A stretch of 64,000 bases of DNA from Caenorhabditis remanei (Eukaryota > Nematoda > Chromadorea > Rhabditida > Rhabditidae). Below, piece after piece: positions 26,189 to 37,845 of this stretch. The notes beneath the pieces were generated by a model. It was given only the letters and a program-made list of their open reading frames with translations, did not search any database and was not told the DNA's origin. The position numbers and the translations under genes were made by a program. Every line of letters starts with the position of its first letter. Positions within the stretch are counted from its first letter, which is position 1. The stretch lies in assembly GCF_010183535.1 (NCBI RefSeq), contig NC_071328.1, positions 6,510,001 to 6,574,000 on the forward strand. The letters are read 5' to 3'.

Positions 26189-26857
26189 TCAGGAACAACA
26201 CGTTCCAGCTGCTTCACTTTCTTCTATTGTCATGAGGGGTCCAACTAGAAAATATCCAACAGCATGACCTGAAAATGAATAATTTTTGAAGTTTATCTGG
26301 AAATCGTAAAGCTCTAACCCGCCAAAAGGGACAAAAATAGTGGGTAGTTATAGGTCATTGCTATGAGCATGAGTGAGTAATCCATAAAATTTTGTGCAAA
26401 GTAAAAGCTAGACGACATGAAATGCTTCCAATCGGAGATGGATTCCATTGTGAATCTGAAAATTTGAAATATTTGTTTCTAAGATGCTGAGGTCTAGGTT
26501 ATCTCTAGACCTTTAACACTCACGGTGCAATAGATACTTTGTCGCGTGGCTCTATTACTGTAGTCTCTGGAATACCCCAAATCCCATCACTTGTTGAACA
26601 ACAACATTCTACAGTCTGTGAAAAATACTTCAATTTTTATTCTTTTTGAAAAGATCTGTCTACTTTCATACCATTATCTTTGGTTTTCGAGTCATCCACA
26701 TTCTTCCGAATTTCAATAATTCCAAACAAAACGCAATAATAAAAATAGAAATACACGAGAAGACGTATCCAGGGGTGTCAGTTGGTTTCCATTGACGGAA
26801 TAGGATGGGTTCTTCAATTCGGAAATGGAAATACATCATCATCATATCCATCATCAT
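26189..26857 (-). CDS. CTR-family copper transporter, array member A
   Basis: Four exons (26672-26857, 26524-26615, 26319-26455, 26189-26268) give 164 residues. The N-terminus is MMMDMMMMYFHF, a methionine-rich copper-capture motif of the CTR type. There are three transmembrane helices: SCISIFIIAFCLELLKFG; a second with the essential MxxxM (LMLIAMTYNY); and a third with the GxxxG packing motif (LAGHAVGYFLVGP). The C-terminus carries a Cys-Cys pair in GTCCS, which could hand copper to cytosolic chaperones. CTR proteins form trimeric Cu(I) channels in the plasma membrane or endosomes. The ATG follows TTTTCAGAA, a trans-splice site. It is the most complete of three tandem copies. Confidence 0.93.
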
Positions 26858-27290
26858 TTCTGAAAATTTGGAGAATCTAGAAAAGAGGATTTTGTAAAAT
26901 TTAGGATTCAGACGTCGCTTCAAACACAATTTTCAAGGTAGGTTTAATGTAGGATTACTGTAGGTACTGTGTCGCATCCAGCCGGAAAAAAGGAAATCTA
27001 ATGACGCCTAAGGACAGTTATGAAAAAGTATAGGATTGATGGAATTTGATTCAATTCTGAAAAATGGTCAAAAGCTGTTTTTTTCTCAAAAAATCTAATA
27101 ATTTTTCATAAGTTCGATTTTGAGCATTGAAGATCCAGTCCGATCCGCGACAACTTCACTTTTTCCCAACTCAAAAAATACAAAAAAATCGAAATTTCAC
27201 CGGTTCCTTCGGTTCATCACAAATCAAAGACAATTTCAGACAATTCAAATAGTTTATAAAAATGATTTATCTGCAAATGAAATGTTTGTG

Positions 27291-27991
27291 TCATCCAGAA
27301 CTGAGAGTTCTCGATCCGAAAATAAGATAACCGATTCCTAATCCAACAACAACTGCAATTCCCAACCAAACAGAAAATGTCATAAATAAGAGCATTAGAA
27401 TATAACTGAAACTCAATTGAATCATGAAAAGAATCGATTGTGCCATGTGGATTGGATCGAATAGTCGGGAGAAATATCTGAAAAATAAATCAGTTTTTGG
27501 AATGAAATTAACCTGATTTACATTGGGATACTGTAGGATTACGGTAGCTACAGTTTTCTAATTTTCATTTGTAGTTACCGTAGTCTTACTGTAGGTGGTC
27601 CCTCCTAAAAACCTACCCTCTGCTAACTACTTCTTCTTTCTTTTTCTGCCATTTTTCTATTTTCCATCTCATATATTTCATTGCTTCCAGAAAGATTCCA
27701 GCCACGACTACTATTGCACATACCCATGCCATTGCTGAAAATATGCATATTGGTACTTGAAGAAGATTCAATTCTGGCTGAAGAAGTTCGACCATCAAGT
27801 TCATAAAAAAGAGACTCATTCGATTTCTATTTCGTAGGAAACTAAGATTTCAGGATCTAGACCATCATATCAATCTAATTTTATTGAGACTTACTCCCAG
27901 CATCTGTTACATTCCATGTTTTGAAAAGTACAGTATCCTCTGGTTTCGTGTGAAACCACATATGCATGAACGGCGGTCCGGACATCTTCAT
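27291..27991 (-). CDS. CTR-family copper transporter, array member B
   Basis: Three exons (27895-27991, 27617-27734, 27291-27477) give 133 residues. The N-terminus MKMSGPPFMHMWFHTK has the Met/His motif. Helix 1 is MAWVCAIVVVAGIFLEAMKYMRW. Helix 2 contains the MxxxM motif as MLLFM, and helix 3 contains GLGIG as the GxxxG motif. The C-terminus, FGSRTLSSG, has no Cys or His, unlike member A. The loop between helices 1 and 2 is Lys/Glu-rich. Intron position and phase after 'DAG' match member C, confirming duplication. It lies 0.43 kb from A. Confidence 0.93.
27529..27593. repeat. TACTGTAG-type inverted repeat in an intron of copper transporter B
   Basis: TACTGTAGGATTACGGTAGC is followed after about 17 bp by an imperfect inverted copy (GTAGTTACCGTAGTCTTACTGTA). 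Such TACTGTAG/CTACAGTA repeats are dispersed widely in Caenorhabditis genomes; related fragments occur near 26954, 28890 and 30455. Confidence 0.6.
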
Positions 27992-28253
27992 TTTGATTCT
28001 GAAAATGTAATTTTTGAGAATTTAGTTTATTAGAAATCTACTGTAGGAGTCACATCGATCATAAAAAATCGAAACCGAAAATCAAAAGTATTTTCAAACA
28101 TCCAAAGCAAAAAGAAAGGGAAAGAGCAGTATTATTTCGATTTGAGTCTTGTTCAAGTCAATATACATGTACATAATAAATGGTTTTATCAGTTTAAAAG
28201 ACGAAAGATAAGATTAGAGAGAAGAGAATTAGAGAAAACGAACAAATTATTGA

Positions 28254-29079
28254 TTAATGAATTCTCGAACCGAAGAAGAAATGACCAATTGATAGTCCTA
28301 GACAGAGTGAGAGACATATGTAGATCTAAAAAATGGATAAAATTGAGGTAACGGAGATGCAAGTTTGCTCCATTGGAAATGACATGAAATCAAGGGAAAA
28401 CGAGTCTATTGCGGTTGAGCGCATTTAGGAGAATCAAAACTCCAAAAAGTCTTTAAATCTTGGATAACTTTCTATTTTCAAACAAAACAAAATATTTCTG
28501 AAACTAACATTGAAAGTCATATAAATATTCATCAGAATAAATGCCAACAGAGTCTGCCAAAAGTGATAAAAAGATTGAATGATGTGACTTGACCAGAATC
28601 TGAAAATCTCAATTTGAAATAGATATTTCCTATCTATTGGAAAAAGGGCGCACTGTTTATTCCTGTACTTGCTAGGCACTACAATTCCACCGTACTTGGT
28701 TCGTCGATCCACATCAGCCATATCTGAAGTCATTTTTTCAGATGTCATCCAACTGGAATATTTCAAAAATTCAAGGAGAACTCCAGCAAATCCAACAACA
28801 AAACAACTCCAAACCATTGCTGAAAATGAATAGAAACGTATAGAATTTCGAAGAGATTAGTTATTTTTTGGAGATAAAATAACTGTAGGATTGCGATGGC
28901 TACAGTATTCTTCGACATTGAAAGACTACCGATTATTCCAAGTCAATAAAGATCTCACTTCCAGAATCTCGAACTTTCCATCCCTCAAAAAGTATAACAT
29001 CGTTTAATTCAATATGATACCATTGCCACATCTTCGTTGTCATTCCACCAGGGGACATTGTCGATGAATTCATATTCAT
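28254..29079 (-). CDS. CTR-family copper transporter, array member C
   Basis: Four exons (28959-29079, 28669-28819, 28509-28599, 28254-28325) give 144 residues. The N-terminus MNMNSSTMSPGGMTTKMWQW contains several Met residues. Helix 1 is MVWSCFVVGFAGVLLEFLKY. Helix 2 contains MNIYM (the MxxxM motif), and helix 3 contains LGLSIG (GxxxG), ending FFFGSRIH. The last exon is easy to miss because reading through the GTTAGT donor at 28503-28508 gives a plausible but wrong tail; the exon at 28254-28325 restores helix 3. As in B, there is no C-terminal Cys motif. The start follows a TTACAG acceptor. Confidence 0.88.
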
Positions 29080-29673
29080 GGTTTTTTCTCTGTAAGTTTT
29101 CCGAAGTTGTATGTGGAAAATGCTACGTTGATAATTGATTCAAAACTAAAATAAATTAAACGTTTAATAGAGCGTATATACAAAATGAATAAGAAACTTG
29201 AAATAGTACTGAATCAATGCATACAGACAAAAATAAATAAAAGATTGGTTGTGACCGCTGATAACAAGACGACAATCACCTCCATTATCACTACGATACT
29301 TCTCGATGTCAAAACGGTTTCAGAATAACGGAAGTAGTGAGATTAGGTTCACAAGGAAGAGTTCAAGATCTTCGATGTATCCCCAGTTACCGAGGGAAAA
29401 ATTTGGCGGGCGGCACTTTCAGATTGAGACATTTTTTGGGCTGACATTCCAAATAGGATATCTGGCTGCACATTCAACGCAACGTTTATACAAGTAAACG
29501 AGCTTTAACTACCGTACCAAGTAGCCGAAGATTTTGAACTGAGAACGGCAAAAGTTGAAAATTCAGTAGTCGCTACTGTATAATTGTGTTGAAAATGTTT
29601 GAATATCCCAGTAGGCTTTATTGAAGAGAAAAACAAAATCAACAAACATGAAAACATTGCAAATAAATTATGA
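29080..29673. other. Intergenic region between the copper transporter array and the FkbM gene
   Basis: 0.6 kb of AT-rich sequence. It holds the promoter of copper transporter C and the 3' flank of the FkbM-type gene. No exon is supported. Confidence 0.5.
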
Positions 29674-32600
29674 CTAAGCGAAAAACTTATTGACACAGTA
29701 CTGACTTCCGAAGTTGAATAACCACATCCTCATGTGAGACACGTTTTCACTGAAGAAGAAACCGAATTGTTTCTCTTTTATTAAATTTTTGATGAATTCC
29801 ATGAATTGTTCCTTCTGGCCTTGTTTTGGATTATGGACCTGAAAATACGATATTTGGGGAGGAAATACGGTATAACGAAAATATTTTATTTGTTATCAAT
29901 AGAACATAGTTGTTTTATCTTAGCCTTTGAAATAAAGAAAAATACTAGTTTGAAATATTATCTCCCAGTCATTTTCGAATATTGATTTGTGTAATTTCTC
30001 ACTACGTTGTCATACCTCTAAACTCATTTGACAGAAAGTCAGTCCTTCTCGATCCATTCGACTGTTTTTATAGAACATATCAAGCATTCCATATTCTGCG
30101 TACTCAGCATCCATCCAGAGATGATCAACAAACTGAAAGTCAGCCTGGGTATAAATTTTCGTCTAAAATTCTCACCTTTTCTCCCAAAACTTCGCTCAAA
30201 AAGTAGTAAATATCCACATGGACAACAGAGACGTCTACATAATTACCTGAATGATAAAATTAGAGCTTCTGATAAGCAGTTAAGATTTCAAACCATTCAA
30301 AAGGACACTGGCAGTCGAGTATCCAGCTTTTGCTCCAACTGCAAATGGGAAGAATTTTCCAATTCTCGAATACTGTTCAGAATTTCCTTTAACGATTGGA
30401 TCGGCTCCGTAGAATGTGACATCTTGACCTGATTCTTTCATTTTCTAAAAGATTACTGTAGGATGATATAGATTTACAGTACTGGCCATGAAGAATGCGA
30501 CACTTGCAGTTCGTTTTTAGTGGAAAATTATCCACTTTGTGAACATCCTAAGAAGTTACAGGCAGTCAATGTAAACAGCTCGAAAATCTTTCCCTTTAGC
30601 ACGGAAAAGGCAACAATTTCGAGAAATCACTTTGAAGATTGATTACTTTTTAGGATCTGTCCGTACAAAAAAGTTGTCAACTACACAAATGAAGCTCTAT
30701 TTGCTTTACACTCCATAAACAATTGATATTGTGAGACTATCAGGGAGGTCGTCTCACACTCACAAAGTTGACCAATTTCAACTAAAAACTGCAAGTGTCT
30801 TTAAGGCCAGTACTGTACAAGGCTGGCCATCGAATAGAGTATTTGAATCACGGATAACTACCGTAACCCTCTCACCCACCTTCGCAAATGCCTCCTCTGC
30901 TGTAATGTCCTGTCCAATTCCGAGAGTAACGAACACATTTTTGGAGGATTTCTGAAAATTATGAAAATTTGATGAATAAAACTTGACATTTTTTGTGAGA
31001 AGTTTTCATTTTCATTTCAATTAATCAACTTGTATTTTCAAAAATGGAAGAGAAAGAAAAATCGAAAACAGAGGAGGATATACCAGACAAAAGTGAGAAA
31101 TTCGTAGAATTTCGAAATAACGTTTTCAAAATATACAGAAACTCCAGAATCCCCAGCTCTTCCCCAGCCAGAAAAAGAAGATTCAAAAAAAAGTTCGAAG
31201 AAAGAAGATTCGAAAAAAGAAAATGAGAAACGTTAGTGAGGAAAATGAGACATTTTCTATACAACATGTTGAACAGCAGAAAACGTTTTGAAATTACTAA
31301 AAATTTTCAGAGAATCCCGAATCTTCAACCACAGTTTCTCCATTTCTTCTTAAAATCAACCCGGAAAAACTAATTTATTCTTCCTTTGAAACTATGGAAA
31401 TATCTATCAATAATCCAACTGACAAAGAAATTTTCGTGATTCTTCACTTCGATTCGTTCTTTTTTTCTCTCAAATCAGAAGATCTGAAACTTTTTGAAAT
31501 GCAAGAAAATGACACTTGCCATGCAAAAAAAGGATATAAAATTATGAAACCAAATGAGTCAATCGTCTTGAAAATTGAACAGATGAAGCATGATGATGTC
31601 AGTTTTTTCTCACCTTTTGAATAAATACAAGCAGATGAATCTTTTTTCAGAAGACAAGTCCCAATGAGTTCTACAATTATAAAACTCCAGAAGGATATCT
31701 TGAAATATTCCATCAAGAGAAAGAGTTGGTTCCGCCAGAATTTATGAAAATCACAACATTTGATGACTTTTCGGATAAGTTGAATTATGAGAAATGGGCG
31801 GTTCGAAAAGAAGAAATTGAGTTGAAGGAATTGACAGAAAGTCTTAGACTGTTGAAAGAAAAATTCAACGAATCGAAGATGAATAAGAGTAAAAAAGGAG
31901 AACCGAAAGCTAAAAAAGAAGTGGAAACTGTCAGTTATATCCAGCGGAAAAAAGCTCGAGAAGAGAAGGAAAAACAAGAAAAAGAAGAAGAAAGAATGAG
32001 AGAAAAGGAAGAAAGAGAAAGAGAAAGGGAAGAAAGAAGAATAGAAAGAATAAAAGAAATAAAAGAAAAAGAAAAGGAAAGAGATGAATATGATAGGAAA
32101 GTGGAGAGAATGAAACAAATGGTTATTAAGCAGGAACAGTGGCAAAATGAGAAAAATAACGATCATTCGAAAATAACAACTCAAAATTCTAGTAAAAAGG
32201 AAAAGAAAACGATCAAGGAGCCACCGCCACCCCAGCAGAAGAGCCATCTGTCTGCGAGAAAAACGTTCAACGGTGGAACGGATGATGAGAAGAAAGATGA
32301 GGAGAAGAAAGAAGAAGAGAAGAAGAAAAAAAAGAACCCATGTTGCACAATTTTGTGATTTTCTTTTTCAATGAAGTTTTGAGGCGGAAAAAGAGACAAA
32401 CAGATGGGCATCCGGATACATGGAAAAATTCCTAATTTTTAAAAAGTTTTGAAAATTTTCAACGTTTCACAAAATTTTAAAACTTGGTTCAAATATGAAT
32501 TCGAACTTATTTTTTTGTAAAACTTCATGAAATTTAAAAGTTTCAGTTAAAAGATGGAATGGGTGTCTGAAATTTCAAATAAACTCACTTGAACTGGTAG

Positions 32601-33322
32601 TATGGCATACTTCATCTCATCTCTATTCTGGAATGGAAGTGCTTTCATATTCTTTAAAATCTCGGCTTCTTTGTCACATTCATTAGAATTCCCTTTGAAG
32701 TCATCCCAGAATTTATTGGCTTTGTCATTAGTGTTCAGGAACTTTCGTTCTCCACAGGATATCCACTTGGAATAGAATTTTGGAGTGAAGTCTTGCACTT
32801 GGAATACAGTTTCATTGTTGAATGAGATCTGAAAAAAACAAGTATTGGAGAATGACTTGGAAGGGAGAAACCCCATTTATGACTGTTATACAAAGTTTCA
32901 CACTTTTCAGATCGTTGATTTGATCTAGTACGATACCTATGTAGACTAGAAATACAAGATTTTCAGAAGTTGATCCCACATAATAGTAAAAAATCTAGAA
33001 AGCCCACGGCAAAATTCACAGGAATTTGATTTCAGTTTAACTAGAACTTATGAAAATTAGCTCTGAAACAAGACAAAAAACCGAACCGGTTGAGCCACGC
33101 GACCACGGAGTTGCGCAACTCGTGATACATCTTTGGATACGATCGGCGATTCAAGACGTCCACTCTCAATCTTCTCCGATACTCCAACGACCTAATTAGT
33201 TTCATTCCTAGATTTACTATAAGGAAAAAACTCACATTATCCGACCGTTGCAATAAAAATATAAAAACAATTATAGTAGAAATCAAGAGAAGAAATTTGA
33301 AATTATTATTCATAGGGATCAT
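29674..33322 (-). CDS. FkbM-type methyltransferase-like type II membrane protein
   Basis: Eight exons (33236-33322, 33087-33191, 32589-32828, 30880-30951, 30294-30444, 30176-30246, 30016-30132, 29674-29838) give 335 residues in frame. A short cytoplasmic N-terminus precedes one membrane segment (FKFLLLISTIIVFIFLLQ), so the enzyme domain is probably luminal. Later exons carry NVFVTLGIGQDITAEEAF, VTFYGADP, FAVGAKAGYSTASVLLNG and FVDHLWMDAEYAEYGMLDMF. These fit the SAM-binding and C-terminal parts of the Methyltransf_21/FkbM fold common in nematode multigene families; the substrate is unknown. The exon 2 donor (CCG|GTTCGG) is weak and the least certain junction. Intron 3 (30952-32588) contains a complete gene on the opposite strand. 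Confidence 0.75.
31044..32358 (+). CDS. MSP-domain, coiled-coil protein with C-terminal CaaX box (nested gene)
   Basis: Four exons (31044-31092, 31139-31231, 31311-31597, 31651-32358) give 378 residues; phase is kept only with the first two introns as stated. The Lys/Glu/Ser-rich N-terminus (about 45 residues) is followed by an MSP-like beta-sandwich (FLLKINPEKLIYSSFETMEI, INNPTDKEIFVILHF, MKPNESIVLKI). A highly charged, helical Glu/Lys/Arg region of about 130 residues follows, a strong coiled-coil candidate. The protein ends Cys-Cys-Thr-Ile-Leu. The last four residues form a CaaX box with Leu at the X position, the geranylgeranyltransferase-I type, so the protein may be membrane-anchored. 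It lies inside, and antisense to, an intron of the FkbM-type gene. The function is unknown; sperm expression is a guess from the MSP fold. Confidence 0.75.
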
Positions 33323-34095
33323 ATCTGGAAGTAATACTTCGTTTCTCAATACTATTCAACTCCGGAAAAAAAAACGAAATAAGGTGTTTTACGGTAAAAT
33401 AAGACTTTTTCTCATGGTTTAAAAAATTATTGAACAGTCTTCAATCGGGATGAACTTAAAAAGACTAATCGAAAAGACCAAATAAAAACGGCTGGAATTG
33501 CAGTACAAAATCCCCAGGTCGGAAGAAATGGAGATTGTTTTTTGTCTGCTCAAGTCACTCTATTTCTATTCATATCCTCTTTTGGAATATCGAACAAAAA
33601 GAGGCATTCAGCCATCTCGAAAGCCTCATTCGGAGAGCAGAACTCAAAATGTACTGGAGTTTCGTTAAAAAACGAAATGAAAAATCAATGTTCCTTGTTC
33701 GATTTTTCCGGAGTTGAGAAGACTATTTGAAACAGTGAGGGAGAATAGAACAAGTGGTTGAATTACATTACAACTGCCGGAGGAAATTGAGTGAAAGATC
33801 GAGAGTGCGTCAGACTAAAATAAATAAAGCATAGGGCGTTTTCACTGATAACACAATCATGACCATTCTTCAGAATCGTCATTCAATTCTCGTTTTTAGG
33901 TACTTTCTTACGAATTATCACAAAGTTGCGGTCTGGAGTACTTTAGGTTTACTTTCATAGAAGGTACAAATAGTGGTGCCACAGAGATAGCTTGCAATAA
34001 AACTGTAACTTCTCAAATAAGAGGGCGTCTGCGGTAGCTCATTGAAAATATTGAACGAAAGATATTTTTTTGTAGTTTTATTTAAAAAAAAACGT
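33323..34095. other. Intergenic region upstream of the FkbM-type gene
   Basis: 0.8 kb with no firm gene. A minus-strand open stretch at about 33543-33680 has a protein-like composition but lacks both a splice acceptor and an ATG. Confidence 0.4.
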
Positions 34096-34478
34096 TCAGA
34101 CCAAAATAATGTTCATATTATAGTTCTTTTTAACGAGGCCGTCTGTGAAGAACCCAATTGACACTATTCTTAATCCTAACTGTTCCGAATAAAAGCTCGT
34201 CCAAATTAGAATTGAATCGTAGCCCATGACATACTGACCGTTCCCAATTCGGTCTGAGTCCAAAAAAGAGATTCGGATGATTGGAGGCAATGTAAACCCG
34301 CCTCCATTCCTTCTTTCGTTCTACTTACACCCGATTTTCCATCCATCTCTTCTCCTCTCAGACGCAAATCTCTTACTCTTCACCCATGAAAACTTACCCT
34401 TTCAGTCTGATGCAATAAGATAATAATCATAACAATTGATAGAACCAATATGAAATATTTGAAGACCATATTGTTCAT
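34096..34478 (-). CDS. Possible small type II membrane protein
   Basis: Two exons (34398-34478 and 34096-34320) would give 101 residues. The first encodes MNNMVFKYFILVLSIVMIII and LLHQTER, a short N-terminus plus one membrane segment. It ends in a good GTAAGT donor at phase 0. Its ATG follows ATCCAG, a possible trans-splice site. This layout repeats exon 1 of the FkbM-type gene next door (a Met-Asn-Asn start, a similar helix, an intron at the same place and phase). The second exon, behind an AAGTAG acceptor, encodes about 75 residues with no family resemblance I recognise. It could be a real small gene, or the remnant of a duplicated FkbM gene that kept only the anchor exon. Confidence 0.4.
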
Positions 34479-35391
34479 TCCTGGATCAAAAAGAGAAGAG
34501 AGGAGTAGTGTAAATACGTGGTTTGCATAGGAGAGGTGGGATGGATGAATAAAAAATTGGAAAATGACATATCAAATATTGGAAAGTGAGATGGAGGGGA
34601 GAGCATTTACATAACCAAACATAGGACAATATTGGATCATTCAGATCTATTGGTTGCCGTCTGGTAGAAAAGGAAGCGTGTCCAATTTGACTATGCTCTG
34701 TGAAATAATTCAGAAAAGTGGAAACCATTTTCTGAAAAAATTAAGTTTTGCTCGATTTGACCTATTTCGGTGCAAAATAAGGAGATTATAGAGCTCTGTA
34801 CGCCGATAAAAGAGACTGAATTTTCAAATATTTGTTCTACTTTCGATCCACAAACTATCCTATATTTCACACTCCGAGTACAGATGTTCCTCTCTCCAAC
34901 ATTGCAGAGGCCACCTGTTCACTAGATTCTTGTACGACTTACTATTAGTTTGGAGTAGAAAATTGGAAACTTTTGAAATTTGGAAAATATACAATTTTAT
35001 GTCCATTGTTTTATTCTAGGTCAATGGAATCATGATATTGAAATCTCAATGAAAAAAATAAATTAATCAAAGTTCTTCAGAAGGAAAAAGCTACAGTAAT
35101 TTTCAAACTTTCAGCTGACAGAATTTAATGTTTCCATGGTAAAGTAAGAGATCATACATACTACGATTCCGAACAAAACGAATTCGAAAAACGGCTAAAT
35201 CAAAGAATGAATTCAAAATTCTGAATTTGTTTTTGAAGTAAGCCTAACAAAGAATTAACAACTTCTCAAATTGAGGTTTTGTTGTTGAAAACGTTAACGA
35301 GATAACATTAGAAGATCACTTTTCAATCCGAAAAAATCAAAATTTTTATTGAAAATTTAAAACAAAAAGAGTGAGCAGCTTGTCGAATCGT
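34479..35391. other. Intergenic, AT-rich
   Basis: 0.9 kb without a supported exon or recognisable repeat. Confidence 0.5.
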
Positions 35392-36376
35392 TCATTTCTC
35401 CCCAACCTTACTTTTCACACTCGGATCTTTATTGAGTTTCTTTGCAGATCCTGATGTCTTCTTCTGAAAAATGATAGTTGATTTACTCTCAATTTCGGTC
35501 TGCTGGAGTACTTCTATTCCAGAAAACCTTTACCTGTGATCCATCTTCTTTCTTCTTTTCTTTCTCTTTTTTCGTCGCATCTTCTTCCAACGTGGCAATT
35601 TGTGTTTGATCAATACGTGGATCCGATTGTGTTTTATCCGTTTTTATCGGACTTTCTAATTTTGATTTTCCAGTTACAGTAGCTCCTTTTTGTGATTTCT
35701 TCGATTTCTTTTCTCCTTCTTCTATCTGATTTGATATTGATACATCTTTAGCTGTCATTGGACCTGTCGTTGGCGTTGGTGCTTTATTATTAGGCTGTTT
35801 TGATGTTGGCTTCTTTTCCATTTGGACTATATTATCTAATTTAATACCGTCTTGTTTCAAATCTACAACTGGTCGTTCTGGCATTTGGAGTTGAACTAAT
35901 GGATTCTCATCATCATTTACAAGAAGTGAATCATTTGTTTTATCTTGTTTCTCTTTTTTTTGGAGACGGGCGGCCAGGTCTTTGAAAGCATCATCACTGA
36001 AATATTGTTTTAAATGATATTCTAGTAATCTTTCTACCGAACATCACTTTTTTCTCACTAAAAACTACTCGAATATTTTTTTCAATTTCTTACGTTGAAT
36101 CTGGTTCTTTACTATCTTTTAAATGTCGGTTTCCAGCTTTTGTTCTTGTAGAATCTCGATCTTCTCTCTCCACAATTATTGATGGTTTTTTGCCAATTTT
36201 ATTTGGTGTATTAGCCTAAAACCTTGTATTTTTAGCAAAGTCACTAGATTCCTTGTAACCTGTGGAGTCACTGCCAATAAATTATCCTTCTTTTCTTTTT
36301 TCGTCTTCGCACAAAAAACGACGAAAGTGTGACTAGACATAACGATAAGCATCGAGATAACAATTATCATGATCAT
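35392..36376 (-). CDS. Lysine-rich protein with N-terminal signal or anchor sequence (unknown function)
   Basis: Four exons (36260-36376, 36094-36215, 35534-35996, 35392-35463) give 257 residues in frame. The first 22 residues (MIMIIVISMLIVMSSHTFVV) form a signal peptide or signal anchor. The rest is hydrophilic and rich in Lys, Glu, Asp, Thr and Gln, with runs such as KKEKEKKKEDGSQ, and is predicted to be disordered. Boundaries follow clean GT-AG sites with TTTTAG and TTTCAG acceptors. I do not recognise a domain. It could be a secreted matrix or cuticle-associated protein, but nothing in the sequence proves it. It lies 0.24 kb from RPC6 on the same strand. Confidence 0.7.
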
Positions 36377-36615
36377 TGCGTTGGCGACTTTTTTTTTGAT
36401 TTTCGAGAGTAATAGGAAATAAAGAAATGCGAGAGAAGCTGGTGCAATTCACGTTGAATGATATGATTTTTATTATTAAAGAATGAGGGTAACGCGCGAA
36501 AGAAGCGTGGGTATTTCAGAAACAATAAAGTGTAGTAACAAAACAAGGAAAGTAGGACAAAATCAACAAAAAAGCGGAAATTATAAATAAGATGAAAAAG
36601 AAATTACGCGTTTTA

Positions 36616-37845
36616 TTATAACTCGGCCAACCAGTTTTTCATATAATCACAAGATTGTGGTGAGATCACATATCCAGGACGACAATCCTCGACAACTGGA
36701 CAAACAGCACACGGAACAGACACTAATGGGGAAATACTTGAACGAGGGGCACATGCTCGGATCTTTCCATCAGCTCTTCTTTCAATTGTTCCATCTAGAA
36801 CAGCCACTTCCAAAATTCGTTCGAGATCTTCCAATGAGAGCGGAACGTTGAGCACTCGCTTTTCGGTTATGAATTGGGCGATCTGAAAAATTACGGATTT
36901 GTATTTTCTGTACAGCTGCATTTGAGAACTAGAAGTTTTCATAATATTTGTTGTTTCAATTACAAAATCCTGCGAGTATGTTGAAGTTTCATAACACAAT
37001 AATCAACTCCTGCGATTTCCCTAGTTCTCAGATTTTTTGAGATAAAAATGAATAAGAAAACAAACCTCTTGTGGCCGAATATAACTCGATTCTCGTTGCA
37101 TTTGAATGTTATTTGGATTTGATTCGATCGCATGCTTTCTTCGACTACTTGCATACGATCCACAGACACTGATCAATGTGTTAATCAATTCAGAATCTAA
37201 TTGTTGATCCGAATAGAATGTGCCGCCTGTCAATGACATATCCGGTTCCAAATCGAACACAATATAGCATTTCTTGGTGGTCCCGACAGCTTTGATAGTT
37301 TTAATGAGCTTTTTCGTCTCCAATGATTTCAGTGTTTTTCTTAATTGGAGCTGATTGAGTCCCGATCCATCGCGCAGTTCTTTTATCCAGATTCCACGTG
37401 TTTTCGATTCTTCGATCAGGCCATATATCTAAAAAAAAAAAACGAATTTCAAGAATAATTTGAGATAGGTGTATTTGAGCGATCTAAAAACGATATTTAG
37501 AAGTTTAGAAAGTTCAATTTCTTCCTGTTTTTTAACAAATGATAGGTCTCTTTTTATTTATTTACTCCTCGATAAAATACTAACCACTTGTTCTTCTTCG
37601 GTTCCAGCAATTTGTTGACTTGTATTAACTTTCAGTCGCAGAAGACCACCGGGAGCCTGTTGAATAACTAACTTCTTCGATCCCAAAAGACTATTAATCG
37701 CATTTTGTCTTGCGACTTGTGGCAGTCCCGGTGTCATACTCGTCAATGCATCCATATCGATTCCTTCAAGAGCCGCTTGGACAATCTGCATGACTTGTGC
37801 TTCACTCTCCACTTCGCTGATTAATTCTTCTTTGACGGAAGCCAT
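36616..37845 (-). CDS. RNA polymerase III subunit RPC6 (RPC34/POLR3F)
   Basis: Three exons (37585-37845, 37066-37428, 36616-36882) give 296 residues, near the usual 300-320. Tandem winged-helix domains are recognisable (GLLRLKVN..., IYGLIEESKTRGIWIKELRD, QLRKTLKSLETKKLIKTIKAV). After the linker motif FYSDQQLDSELINTL there is a third winged helix (VPLSLEDLERILEVAVLDG). The C-terminus carries clustered cysteines (PCAVCPVVEDC and SCDYMKNWL) in the spacing that binds an iron-sulphur cluster in POLR3F. RPC6 acts with the RPC3/RPC7 orthologues in TFIIIB contact and promoter opening for tRNA and 5S genes. The start follows TTTTCAGTC, a trans-splice acceptor. Confidence 0.93.

Noticed and set aside
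31444..32247. 267-codon minus-strand ORF rich in Phe and Ser
   Set aside because: It is the complement of the Glu/Lys/Arg coiled-coil exon of the plus-strand MSP-domain gene.
33543..33680. Minus-strand open stretch reading ETPVHFEFCSPNEAFEMAE
   Set aside because: No ATG and no AG acceptor upstream; both plus-strand frames are also open here, so chance or decayed remnant.
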